Origin: JAOAPY01 sp038237475
Lineage (GTDB): Bacteria; Acidobacteriota; Blastocatellia; Pyrinomonadales; Pyrinomonadaceae
Direction of reading: 5' to 3'
Length of the DNA: 64,000 bases
Assembly (NCBI GenBank): GCA_038237475.1
Contig: JBBRYS010000005.1
Location: 310,001 to 374,000 of the forward strand
The notes beneath the pieces are model-generated. The model was not told the origin of the DNA. It saw only the letters and a program-made list of their open reading frames with translations, and did not search any database. Positions 37,938 through 46,046 of this stretch are shown here, piece after piece. A program made the position numbers and the translations under genes. Each line of letters opens with the position of its first letter. Positions within the stretch are counted from its first letter, which is position 1.

Positions 37938-40007
37938 ATGATTAGGAATCACAAAATCTTTTCTCTATTTATGGTGGGAGCCTCCTTACTTGCAGGCATC
38001 CCAGCTTCGGGCCGTGCGAAGGTTATTCCTCAATCATCAGATTATTTCAGTAGAGGTTTATTCATGCCCATTCAGGACAATGCACGGGTTCGTGCGCCGG
38101 AAATAAAGGGAGGCCGCGGCTGGCTGAATACCGATAAACCGCTTTCACTCGCAGCCCTCAGGGGCAAGGTTGTCCTGCTTGATTTCTGGACCTATGGCTG
38201 CATCAACTGCATGCATATCATCCCCGACCTCAAACGACTCGAACATAAATACCCGAACCAGTTGGTAGTCATTGGAGTGCATTCGGCCAAGTTCGAGAAT
38301 GAGAAAGAGACGGAGAACATTCGCCGTATCATTCTGCGCTACGAGATCGAGCATCCCGTTTACAACGACGCGGATTTCGCTGTCTGGCGCAGTTATGCCG
38401 TCAAAGTCTGGCCCACCCAAGTGCTGATTGATCCGGCCGGCTATGTCATCGGCGGTGTCTCCGGGGAAGGAAACTATGACGCAATCGATCGAGTCGTGGC
38501 GCAAACGGTCTCAGACTTTCGCAAGCGGGGCGAGCTAAATGAAGAGCCTTTGAAACTCTCACTCGAGCGCGCGAAAGTCGGTGAGCTACCACTCGCGTTT
38601 CCCGGCAAAGTATTGGCAGATAGAAAAGGCGATCGACTTTTCATCGCCGACTCGGTTCACAACCGCATCGTCATCACGAGGCTTGACGGCAAATTGCTGG
38701 AAGTCGCCGGCACCGGTGAGCGCGGCGTGGCCGATGGTCCTTTTCAAACAGCGACTTTCTATCGGCCACAGGGAATGGCGCTCGAGGGGGACTCGCTTTA
38801 CGTGGCCGACACTGAAAATCACCTCATCCGTCGCCTCGATTTGAAGCAGCACACGGTGCAGACGGTGGCCGGTACCGGCCAGCAATCACACGAGTATTTC
38901 CAAACGGGCCCGGGTCTAACCGTCGGATTGAACTCGCCCTGGGACCTGCAGTTGGTGGGACGCACGCTCTACATCGCAATGGCGGGTCCACATCAAATTT
39001 GGCAACTTGATCTCGAGAAAAATGTTATCTCGACGTTCGCGGGTTCAGGCCGCGAAGCCCGGCTCGACGGAGAGTTGCTCGCGGCCGGTTTTGCGCAGCC
39101 CTCGGGAATTACGTTTGATGGGCAGAGACTTTATACCGCCGATAGTGAAGCGAACACTATTCGCGCGATCGACCTGGACAAGCATGAAGTAAGCACGCTG
39201 GCAGGCGGAGACCTGTTTGAATTTGGCGATATAGACGGACAGGGCGATGAAGTACGCCTGCAACACCCACTCGGCATTGTCGCGTTCGGCGACAAGTTGC
39301 TGGTGGCGGACACTTACAATCACAAGATCAAAGAGCTCGATACAAAGCGCCGTCACGTCAGGACTTTGTTTGGCACCGGCAAGCCGGGCCAGGCCGACGG
39401 CGGCCAGCCATCATTCTATGAACCCGGCGGACTGAGCCTGGCGAACGGAAAACTTTTCATCGCCGACACCAACAATCATGCCATTCGCGTGGTCGATCTC
39501 AAGACGAAGCAGACATCCACTTTGCAGCTCCGTGGTCTCGAACCTCCCGTGACGATTGCACCTCCTGAGAACGACGGGCCCGACACAAAAGAAGTCACAC
39601 TCGCCCCGCAAAGGGTCCGCGCCAATGCAGAAGGCACGCTGAACCTGGACGTCGCATTACCGGCCGGCTATCACCTGAACCCGATGGCGCCTCAGCGCTA
39701 TCGCATCACGATTGAGAGCGGCCAGCAGCAACTCGGCTTCGGCCCACCGGGCAGCAGCGGGGCCGCGCGCAGCTACGAACTTGTCCAATCGGTGAAGCGG
39801 CTCGAGCTTCCGCTGCGTTTCGCGATTCACACTTTTGCGCCCGGTGAGGCGGAACTAATGGTGCGACTGACGCTCGTCTATTGTCGCGTCGACAACACCG
39901 GCACCTGTCGCATCCAGACGCTGGCCTGGCGCGCGCCAGTCGAAATCACCGATGACGCAACTGCAACCAGTGAATTAAAGATTGCAGGCAGGTTAGGCGC
40001 CGAGTAA
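37938..40007 (+). CDS. Thioredoxin-like plus NHL-repeat protein (NHLRC2-like)
   Basis: A 689-residue protein with a probable N-terminal signal or anchor (residues about 6-24). Residues about 60-190 are a thioredoxin-fold domain with the redox motif CINC (Cys88, Cys91) in FWTYGCINCMH and a cis-Pro near KVWPTQVLI. Residues about 200-530 are NHL beta-propeller repeats (ADTENHLIRRLDLK, ADTNNHAIRVVDLK). The last about 130 residues resemble the DsbD N-terminal-like beta domain (LPAGYHLNPMAPQRYR). The first two domains match the NHLRC2 architecture. Role: probably extracytoplasmic thiol chemistry; the substrate is unknown. It directly follows the AhpD-like gene. Confidence 0.83.
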   Translation: MIRNHKIFSLFMVGASLLAGIPASGRAKVIPQSSDYFSRGLFMPIQDNARVRAPEIKGGRGWLNTDKPLSLAALRGKVVLLDFWTYGCINCMHIIPDLKRLEHKYPNQLVVIGVHSAKFENEKETENIRRIILRYEIEHPVYNDADFAVWRSYAVKVWPTQVLIDPAGYVIGGVSGEGNYDAIDRVVAQTVSDFRKRGELNEEPLKLSLERAKVGELPLAFPGKVLADRKGDRLFIADSVHNRIVITRLDGKLLEVAGTGERGVADGPFQTATFYRPQGMALEGDSLYVADTENHLIRRLDLKQHTVQTVAGTGQQSHEYFQTGPGLTVGLNSPWDLQLVGRTLYIAMAGPHQIWQLDLEKNVISTFAGSGREARLDGELLAAGFAQPSGITFDGQRLYTADSEANTIRAIDLDKHEVSTLAGGDLFEFGDIDGQGDEVRLQHPLGIVAFGDKLLVADTYNHKIKELDTKRRHVRTLFGTGKPGQADGGQPSFYEPGGLSLANGKLFIADTNNHAIRVVDLKTKQTSTLQLRGLEPPVTIAPPENDGPDTKEVTLAPQRVRANAEGTLNLDVALPAGYHLNPMAPQRYRITIESGQQQLGFGPPGSSGAARSYELVQSVKRLELPLRFAIHTFAPGEAELMVRLTLVYCRVDNTGTCRIQTLAWRAPVEITDDATATSELKIAGRLGAE

Positions 40008-40132
40008 TTGGGGAAGGAAAGCACCGTGCGCTAACGGAGCTCGACCGGTGAGGTGGTCTACTTGCCCCTGCACAACCAGCCGAGTAATATCACCTCACCC
40101 CCCCGGAATCTTAGTTTTTCAAGGAGGCCATT

Positions 40133-40699
40133 GTGGCTGCTAAACCATTTCTTACCGACATCAAAACGCTGAGAGAGCGCGCGCGCAAGCACATCGAAAA
40201 CGGGGCGATAACCGAAGGGTATTCGGCCGACCGCAAAACAGTAATCAAGCTTTTAAATGAAGCGCTGGCGACTGAAATCGTTTGTGTACTGCGTTACAAA
40301 CGTCACTTTTTCATGGCTACCGGCATCAACGCTGAGAGTGTAGCCGCAGAGTTCCTACAGCACGCCAATGAAGAACAGGGCCACGCAGACCTGATTGGCC
40401 AGCGCATTGTGCAACTCGGAGGCGAGCCGAATCTGTCGCCAGAAGGTTTGCTGACCCGCAGTCACGCTGAGTATGTCGAAGGCGATTCGCTGTTGGACAT
40501 GATTAAGGAAGACCTCGTAGCCGAACGCATCGCGATTGACAGCTATCGCGAGATGATCACTTACGTAGGTAATGACGATCCTACGACCCGGCGCATGCTG
40601 GAAGGTATTCTGGCGATGGAAGAAGAGCACGCCGATGACCTCGTCAGCCTGCTCGAGGGGTATACCCCACGAGACTTGTCGCAGGGCGCCGTCAGTTAA
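40133..40699 (+). CDS. Bacterioferritin-like ferritin superfamily protein
   Basis: A 188-residue four-helix protein. Diiron ligands are visible as Glu in ATEIVCVLRYK, ExxH in NEEQGHADL, Glu in LVAERIAIDSYRE and ExxH in MEEEHADDL. This is the bacterioferritin/Dps-like iron-oxidising set. It would oxidise and store iron or consume peroxide. The start is a GTG at 40133 with an AAGGAGG site six bases before it. A strong hairpin follows (40752-40782). The AhpD-like and thioredoxin genes upstream support an oxidative-stress role. Confidence 0.85.
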   Translation: MAAKPFLTDIKTLRERARKHIENGAITEGYSADRKTVIKLLNEALATEIVCVLRYKRHFFMATGINAESVAAEFLQHANEEQGHADLIGQRIVQLGGEPNLSPEGLLTRSHAEYVEGDSLLDMIKEDLVAERIAIDSYREMITYVGNDDPTTRRMLEGILAMEEEHADDLVSLLEGYTPRDLSQGAVS

Positions 40700-40751
40700 C
40701 TTAAGGTTCATAGGTTGCTGCTCTGAAAACAACCTTGCGTCTCGAATAGCC

Positions 40752-40782
40752 AGCGTGATGCTTTCAATGAAGGCATCACGCT
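40752..40782 (+). terminator. Hairpin after the bacterioferritin gene
   Basis: AGCGTGATGC - 11-base loop - GCATCACGCT is a perfect 10-bp stem followed by TATTAAC. It is a good candidate for transcript termination, though the T-run is short. The start of the rhomboid gene lies only 17 bases further on. Confidence 0.6.
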
Positions 40783-40799
40783 TATTAACGTAACAACCC

Positions 40800-42101
40800 T
40801 TGTTTGCACGCAAATCAAAAACAACTCAGCCGGGACGGCCCAGCGTTTGTCGTAGCTGCGGCGCGATTGTCGGCGCCGGAGAGGACACCTGTGCCGTTTG
40901 TAACGTGCCGCTGAATGCAGCACCGGCGCGGACCGCAGTTCCCGCCCCCGCCTTAGATAACGAAACGATGCGGTTTGCGCGCGCAGTGCTCGACCGTCCC
41001 TATCTCTTCACGATCGTCTTTCTAATCGCCAACTTCTTTGTCTTTCTTCTGATGTGGCATGCGAGCGGTATGTCGACTAATGCCCTGTGGGTTTTTCCCG
41101 GTCCGGTCCTGATCCGCTATGGGGCCAAGCTTAACTTGTTGATTAACCAACAGCCGCACCAATGGTGGCGGTTCGTCACTCCCATGTTCCTGCATGGCAG
41201 CCTGCTGCACTTGCTGGTGAACATGTATAGCCTGTGGATGATTGGGCCGTATGTGGAAAAACTTTACGGCTCAGCCAGGTTCGTTTTCTTCTGGGTCGTC
41301 ACCGGTATTGCTGGAGTGGTGGCCAGCTATCTGACGGTGGTTGGTCCGAGTACGAACGTAGGAAGCCTGGGGCGATTTGTGCTCAAGGCGCATGACGATC
41401 CTTCGGTGGGGGCGTCCGGCGCTTTATTCGGACTTGTCGGTGTGCTGTTTGTCTTTGGTATCAAGTTTCGCAACGAATTGCCCGAAGGCTTCAAGCGCGC
41501 TTTTGGTACCGGTCTGCTGCCTGTCATAATGATCAATCTTTTCATCGGCTTTATGGGCCGGGGATTCATTGACAACGCCGCGCATCTGGGCGGACTCGCT
41601 TCAGGAGCAGCGCTTGCTTTGGTGGTGGGTTATCGCCGGCCCGGTGAGAGCTCGAGTATGTCGCTCGTGTGGAAGATACTGCAGGCAGCTTCCCTGGCAC
41701 TGGTTCTTTTCAGTTTCGCGCGAGTGGTCCAGCATGCAGGCGAGCCCACCCCATTCGACGGAGCAACTGAAGAACAAGTCGTTGCGCCCAGCGTCAAGGC
41801 CCAGGATTTTCTGACCTTTGTCAAAGCAATTAATGGGGCTCAGGATGCTTTGGTGAAATCAGCCGAGGGTGACGCAAGCGGGCTTGACGCAGCCAATGCC
41901 ACGCTGGAACAAGTCAACGCCCCCGACGTAAAGTCCGATCAGTTGAAGCGCAAGTTGCAGGCGCTGTTGCTGCGCGCCAAAGTGACTGATAGTACTCCCA
42001 GCCAAAAGACGCAGTTACAAACTGACCTGGGTGCCTGGGACCAAGAATACGAAAACTGGCTGAAGACAGCCAACAAAACCTCTAAGGATGAGCCGCAATA
42101 G
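40800..42101 (+). CDS. Rhomboid-family intramembrane serine protease with N-terminal zinc ribbon
   Basis: A 433-residue protein. Residues about 17-34 form a zinc ribbon (CRSCGAIVGAGEDTCAVC). Six membrane helices follow from about residue 65. The rhomboid catalytic serine lies in GASGALFG (about residue 206) and the histidine in AHLGGLASG (about 262), and the HGSLLHLLVNMYSLW motif of helix 2 is conserved. The C-terminal about 120 residues are a soluble helical tail. It should cleave membrane proteins inside the bilayer. The start is a TTG at 40800: an in-frame stop at 40791 rules out anything further upstream, and no ribosome site is visible, so the exact start is uncertain. Confidence 0.85.
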   Translation: MFARKSKTTQPGRPSVCRSCGAIVGAGEDTCAVCNVPLNAAPARTAVPAPALDNETMRFARAVLDRPYLFTIVFLIANFFVFLLMWHASGMSTNALWVFPGPVLIRYGAKLNLLINQQPHQWWRFVTPMFLHGSLLHLLVNMYSLWMIGPYVEKLYGSARFVFFWVVTGIAGVVASYLTVVGPSTNVGSLGRFVLKAHDDPSVGASGALFGLVGVLFVFGIKFRNELPEGFKRAFGTGLLPVIMINLFIGFMGRGFIDNAAHLGGLASGAALALVVGYRRPGESSSMSLVWKILQAASLALVLFSFARVVQHAGEPTPFDGATEEQVVAPSVKAQDFLTFVKAINGAQDALVKSAEGDASGLDAANATLEQVNAPDVKSDQLKRKLQALLLRAKVTDSTPSQKTQLQTDLGAWDQEYENWLKTANKTSKDEPQ

Positions 42102-42134
42102 CAATCAAAACATTTCGTAAGGAGAGTATTAAAA

Positions 42135-43028
42135 ATGGAAATCAAGAAGGTAGGCGTGCTTGGCTGCGGCCTGATGGGATCGGGCATCGCACAGGTCGCT
42201 GCCAGCGCGGGTTTTGAAACCGTTGTTAAAGAAGTCTCTGATGAGTTAATTCAGCGCGGCTTTGCGGGTGTCGAAAAATCGTTGGCGAAGTTCGCCGAAA
42301 AAGGCGCCATCACCGGTGAGCAGCAAAAAGAGATTCGGGGCCGGCTGTCGGGCACTACAAGCTTTGAGGCGTTGGCTGATTGCGACATCATCATTGAAGC
42401 AATCATCGAGAACCTGGACGAAAAACGGAAGACTTACGCTGAACTCGATCGCATCTGCAAGCCCGAGACAATTTTCGCTTCCAACACCTCATCAATCTCA
42501 ATCACCGAGATGATGACGGCGACTGCGCCGGAACGGCAAAAGCGATTTGTGGGGCTGCACTTTTTCAATCCGGTACCGTTGATGAAACTGGTTGAAGTGG
42601 TGCGCACGATTCTGACTGACGAAGCTGTCTACGAAACTGCAATTGAGTTCGGCAAAAAGCTGGGCAAGACCACCGTGCGCACCAGCGACAAGACCGGTTT
42701 CATTGTCAATCGTCTGTTGGTTCCTTACATGCTGGACGCGATTCGCGCGCTTGAAGAGGGAGTGGGTTCGATCGTTGATATTGATGCGGCGATGAAACTT
42801 GGCCTCGGATACCCCATGGGACCATTCACACTTGGAGATTTCGTGGGACTGGATACGACGTATTACATAGCCGAGATCATGTTTAATGAATTTCGCGAAA
42901 AGCGCTTTGCTCCGCCGCCACTTTTGAAGCGCATGGTCCTCGCCGGTTTGTATGGCCGCAAATCCGGCCGCGGGTTTTATGACTACACGAGCGATCCTAA
43001 AAACCCTACACCGATGAACCTGGTTTAG
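42135..43028 (+). CDS. 3-hydroxybutyryl/3-hydroxyacyl-CoA dehydrogenase
   Basis: A 297-residue enzyme with the Rossmann motif GVLGCGLMGSGIAQVAASAG and a substrate domain carrying NTSSISITEM, the catalytic His in GLHFFNPVPLMKLVE and KTVRTSDKTGFIVNRLLVPYMLDA-type residues (the catalytic Asn is in IVNRL). It oxidises 3-hydroxyacyl-CoA with NAD, or reduces acetoacetyl-CoA, in fatty acid or butyrate-type metabolism. The length fits the stand-alone PaaH/Hbd type. The ATG has an AAGGAGAG site. It is 33 bases after the rhomboid gene and may be co-transcribed. Confidence 0.93.
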   Translation: MEIKKVGVLGCGLMGSGIAQVAASAGFETVVKEVSDELIQRGFAGVEKSLAKFAEKGAITGEQQKEIRGRLSGTTSFEALADCDIIIEAIIENLDEKRKTYAELDRICKPETIFASNTSSISITEMMTATAPERQKRFVGLHFFNPVPLMKLVEVVRTILTDEAVYETAIEFGKKLGKTTVRTSDKTGFIVNRLLVPYMLDAIRALEEGVGSIVDIDAAMKLGLGYPMGPFTLGDFVGLDTTYYIAEIMFNEFREKRFAPPPLLKRMVLAGLYGRKSGRGFYDYTSDPKNPTPMNLV

Positions 43029-43104
43029 TGACGATTCCGATCGCGGTGCGGGGATGAGACTGCCGGATCGCAAATTGAGGCTTCCTCTGGAGGGTAATAC
43101 CGTG

Positions 43105-43248
43105 ATGTCGAGTAACTGTGCGGCCGCAACCTCAACCCGCAGAAGCCTGCTGGCGGTGGGGCTTTTGGTGATCCTGCTCGGTTCTTCATGAACCAGGCCA
43201 CAACATGCTCAGCAAACGGCGCCGCCGGTTACCTACCCGCCGCAACTC
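43105..43248 (+). pseudogene. Signal-peptide-coding 5' part of the M28 peptidase gene, cut by in-frame TGA
   Basis: A GGAGGG ribosome site (43089-43094) precedes GTG-ATG at 43102-43107. The reading frame encodes a clear signal peptide (RRSLLAVGLLVILLGSS) and then hits TGA at 43189-43191. After the TGA the same frame runs on (TRPQHAQQTAPPVTYPP) without further stops straight into the peptidase. The natural gene therefore appears to be 43105-44577 with one nonsense codon just before the cleavage region. It may be a point mutation, a sequencing error or a readthrough site. Confidence 0.75.
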
Positions 43249-44577
43249 ATGGCTGATTTGCGCAAGCTGCAGAACGCGGCGCTGGCGAGCGACTATGCCT
43301 ATCGCCAACTTGCCCATCTGAGCGACAGCATTGGTCCACGGCTGAGCGGCTCGCCGCAGGCTGCGGCCGCGGTTTCCTACCTGGCCCAGGAAATGCGAAG
43401 GCTGGGATTAGAGGTCAAACTGGAAAAGCTTTCAGTGCCCCACTGGGTGCGCGGTGAAGAAAAGGCAGAGTTGGTGGTTTATCCCGGCCAGGCTGAAGGA
43501 ACCAGGCAGAAAATCATTCTCACCGCCCTCGGCGGCAGCGTGGCAACCCCCGGCGAAGGTCTCAACGCTGAGGTCGTCGTCGTCGATAACTTTGATGAGT
43601 TGAAATCATTGGGCCGGGAGAAGGTCGCCGGGAAAATCGTACTCTTCAATCCGCGCTTCGATCGTCAGATGGCCGCTCAGGGTTTTGGCGGTGAAGCATA
43701 CGGGCAAGCCGTTGCTTATCGCGGCCTGGGTGCCAGCGCTGCTGCGCGCCTGGGAGCAGTCGCTGCGCTTAATCGCTCCGCCGGAGGGGCTGAGTACCGC
43801 TTGCCGCATACCGGCGCGATGCGCTACGCCGACGATGCGCCAAAAATTCCAGCCGCGTCCGTCGCCGCGGAAGACGGAGATTTGATTGCTCGCCTTGCCG
43901 CCCAGGGTCCAGTGCGGATGCAATTGCTGCTGACTCCCAAACAGTTACCGGACGCGGAGAGTTACAACGTGATCGCCGATCTCAAGGGCAGCGAACACCC
44001 CGAGCAGGTCATTATTGTTTCGGGACATCTTGATTCATGGGATCTGGGAACCGGTGCCATTGATGACGGCGCCGGCGTGGTAATAGCCATGCAGACTGTT
44101 CAGCTTATGAAGCAACTGCATCTGCGTCCCAAACGGACCATTCGTTTTATCGCCTGGATGAACGAAGAGAATGGTGTAGTTGGCGGCCGTACGTACGCGA
44201 AAGAACACGAGGCCGAACTCGGCAATCACTTTGCGGCTATCGAAAGCGATCGCGGAGCTGGACATCCACTCGGATTTGAAGTCAAAGGCAAATCCGAAGT
44301 GCTGCCGTTGCTGGGGCCGATGTCGACTGTTCTGCAGCCGTCAGGCGCGGGTCTGCTGAAACTCACTAATGGAACTGAGACGGATATTTCATTCCTGGGC
44401 GCGGCCGGCGTGCCGTCCTTTGGCCTTTGGCAGGACACCCGCACCTACTTTGATTTTCATCACACCGCAGCCGACACATTCGACAAAGTTGTGCCGCGAG
44501 AATTGGCAGAAAATGCGGCAGCGATGAGTGTGCTCGCCTATACCCTGGCCAATCTGCCTCAATCACTGCCGCGCTAA
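43249..44577 (+). CDS. M28-family metallopeptidase (aminopeptidase), open part of an interrupted gene
   Basis: A 442-residue M28 peptidase with a PA-domain insert at about residues 95-220. Zinc ligands are visible: His and Asp in VSGHLDSWDLGTGAIDDGAG, Glu-Glu in WMNEENG, a further acidic residue in IESDRGAG, and His in FDFHHTAADT. The domain is complete, so the protein would be active if made and exported. This ATG has no ribosome site; the real start and signal peptide lie upstream at 43105 but are separated by a TGA at 43189. Without readthrough, any product would lack its export signal. No neighbour duplicates it in the window. Confidence 0.8.
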   Translation: MADLRKLQNAALASDYAYRQLAHLSDSIGPRLSGSPQAAAAVSYLAQEMRRLGLEVKLEKLSVPHWVRGEEKAELVVYPGQAEGTRQKIILTALGGSVATPGEGLNAEVVVVDNFDELKSLGREKVAGKIVLFNPRFDRQMAAQGFGGEAYGQAVAYRGLGASAAARLGAVAALNRSAGGAEYRLPHTGAMRYADDAPKIPAASVAAEDGDLIARLAAQGPVRMQLLLTPKQLPDAESYNVIADLKGSEHPEQVIIVSGHLDSWDLGTGAIDDGAGVVIAMQTVQLMKQLHLRPKRTIRFIAWMNEENGVVGGRTYAKEHEAELGNHFAAIESDRGAGHPLGFEVKGKSEVLPLLGPMSTVLQPSGAGLLKLTNGTETDISFLGAAGVPSFGLWQDTRTYFDFHHTAADTFDKVVPRELAENAAAMSVLAYTLANLPQSLPR

Positions 44578-44673
44578 TCGTGAGGGGATCCAGAGGGACC
44601 AGTAGACTAGTCGGAGTTAACGCGGTCTCGTGAAATCGACTGATGAAGCCAGTGTTCCATCATCAATCACGGA

Positions 44674-44762
44674 CGGAGATTACGCTATTGCAGATGAAAA
44701 AGAGTGGATCGAGGTCAACTGTCTTTTCATTCTGTGTAATCGGCGAAATCTGCGGTTAGCGT
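44674..44762. repeat. CCGATTACGCAGATT-family repeat copy upstream of ribH
   Basis: The left arm GACGGAGATTACGCTATTGC and the right arm TGTGTAATCGGCGAAATCTG are inverted remnants of the family around about 40 bases. They lie in the 283-base gap between the M28 gene and ribH. The rest of the gap holds no visible gene; the ribH promoter is probably in 44770-44840. Confidence 0.6.
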
Positions 44763-44860
44763 TTTCCGCTTCTCTTGGATATGTGACTTGAGACGATTCC
44801 AGCAATCCCCTATACTGCAAAGGCCCAGGGGTCATGATCACTTAGGAGCTTGCATCAACA

Positions 44861-45346
44861 TTGCAGACAGTCACACATCAGGGACGATTGAACGCTGAAG
44901 GGTTCCGCTTCGCCATCATCGCCAGTCGCTGGAATGATTTCATCACCGGGAGACTGGTCGAAGGCGCTATGGATGCCCTGGAGCGTTTAGGCGTGGCTGA
45001 CAAATCTGTAGAGCTCTTTAAAGTGCCCGGCTCTTTCGAGATTCCTCTGCTGGCTCTGAAGGTGGCAGAGTCGGGAAAGTTCGATGCGGTGATTTGCGTG
45101 GGAACAGTCATCCGGGGACAGACCCCGCATTTTGACTACATTGCCGGTGAAGTCACGAAAGGAATCGCCCAGGCGGGCATGCAGACCGGTGTGCCCGTGG
45201 TCTATGGTGTCGTGACCGCGGATACACTCGAGCAAGCCATCGATCGCGCAGGGGCCAAACAGGGTAACAAGGGATTCGAAGCAGCGATGACGGCAGTCGA
45301 ACTGGTTAATCTTTACAGGGAAGTTTTTAAAAAGGATAAAGGATAA
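44861..45346 (+). CDS. ribH: 6,7-dimethyl-8-ribityllumazine synthase
   Basis: A 161-residue lumazine synthase. Substrate-binding stretches are conserved: IIASRWNDFITGRLVEGA, VPGSFEIPLLAL, CVGTVIRGQTPHFDYIAGEV with the catalytic His, and GVVTADTLEQAIDRAG. It makes the penultimate riboflavin precursor, usually as a 60-mer or pentamer. The start is TTG at 44861 with AGGAG about 12 bases before it, which is long; no in-frame alternative is better. The last residues (FKKDKG) and the stop lie in a GGATAAAGGATAAAGG repeat. nusB follows at 69 bases, a common riboflavin-nus pairing. Confidence 0.95.
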   Translation: MQTVTHQGRLNAEGFRFAIIASRWNDFITGRLVEGAMDALERLGVADKSVELFKVPGSFEIPLLALKVAESGKFDAVICVGTVIRGQTPHFDYIAGEVTKGIAQAGMQTGVPVVYGVVTADTLEQAIDRAGAKQGNKGFEAAMTAVELVNLYREVFKKDKG

Positions 45347-45408
45347 AGGGTTAAGGTTGAGCGCCGGATGACCAGCTTCATTCTTCAGCCTTCACCCTTT
45401 TTTTCTAA
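45330..45408. repeat. GGATAAAGG-type low-complexity inverted segment between ribH and nusB
   Basis: AAAAAGGATAAAGGATAAAG and GGGTTAAGG lead, and about 30 bases later the complement CCTTCACCCTTTTTTTC returns. The ribH stop codon is inside the left arm. It may fold as a weak hairpin. Confidence 0.55.
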
Positions 45409-45414
45409 TGCATT

Positions 45415-45906
45415 ATGGGTTCTCGTCGTAAGGCGCGCGAATGCGCCTTGCAAATGCTCTTTGCGGCTGATGTTTCACAGACTGCTCCGGACGATCTCGT
45501 AAGGACGTACTGGGCGGAGCTTGGAGAAACTGAAATTGAAGCACCTGCGCGTGACTTTGCCACTCGCCTGGCGCTGGGCACCCTCGCGAACACAATCGAG
45601 CTCGATGAAAGAATCCGTTTGCGTGCGGAACACTGGCGCATCTCGAGGATGGCCATTGTTGATCGCAACATACTGCGGCTGGCAGTGTATGAATTCCTCC
45701 ACGAACCTACTCCTCGCACCGTCGCCATCAACGAAGCCCTGGAAATAGCCCGCCGCTTCTCAACCTACGAAGCCACTCAATTTATCAACGGCATCCTCGA
45801 CGCCATCAAACGGGATTTGGACGAGCATCAACCGCAGACGAACATCGATCTGACGGCGGACGTTGAAGAGGAACCGGTCGAAGGGGCGAAAGGCGCGGAA
45901 AGCTGA
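45415..45906 (+). CDS. nusB: Transcription antitermination protein NusB
   Basis: A 163-residue NusB. It begins GSRRKARECALQMLFAADVS, the family's Arg-rich RNA-binding opening, and contains WRISRMAIVDRNILRLAVYE and AINEALEIARRFSTYEATQFINGILDAI. NusB with NusE (S10) binds boxA RNA for antitermination on rRNA operons. A short acidic tail (about 20 residues) is extra. It shares the ribH-nusB order seen in many bacteria. A long pyrimidine-rich low-complexity segment follows before the CheA-like gene. Confidence 0.94.
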   Translation: MGSRRKARECALQMLFAADVSQTAPDDLVRTYWAELGETEIEAPARDFATRLALGTLANTIELDERIRLRAEHWRISRMAIVDRNILRLAVYEFLHEPTPRTVAINEALEIARRFSTYEATQFINGILDAIKRDLDEHQPQTNIDLTADVEEEPVEGAKGAES

Positions 45907-45914
45907 CGAGGCCT

Positions 45915-46046
45915 CTGAGCTTGGTGCTTTGAGCTTGGTGCTTGGTGCTTTGTGCTTTGCTCTTGACTCTTCGCTCTTACCTCTTACCTCTTGCCTTTTT
46001 CCCCTTGGCCCTTGGCCCTTGGCCCTTTGCCCCTTACTATCTTGCC
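45915..46046. repeat. GCTTGGTGCTTTG / CTTACCTCTTGCC / GGCCCTTGG low-complexity array before the cheA-like gene
   Basis: Successive short tandem motifs: GAGCTTGGTGCTTTGAGCTT, then CTCTTACCTCTTACCTCTTG, then three GGCCCTT units (about 46008-46028). The strand is strongly pyrimidine-rich. It relates to the families at 8005-8160 and 30588-30710. Read through, it gives a false hydrophobic N-terminus for the next gene. Confidence 0.7.

Noticed and set aside
43189..43191. Selenocysteine at the TGA of the M28 gene
   Set aside because: The codon lies at the end of a signal peptide, no catalytic Cys is expected there, and no SECIS-like hairpin is evident just downstream.
45942..46046. Hydrophobic N-terminal segment for the CheA-like protein
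   Set aside because: The Leu/Pro-rich stretch is a translation of a low-complexity array; CheA kinases are cytosolic and the HPt domain begins right after GTG 46047.
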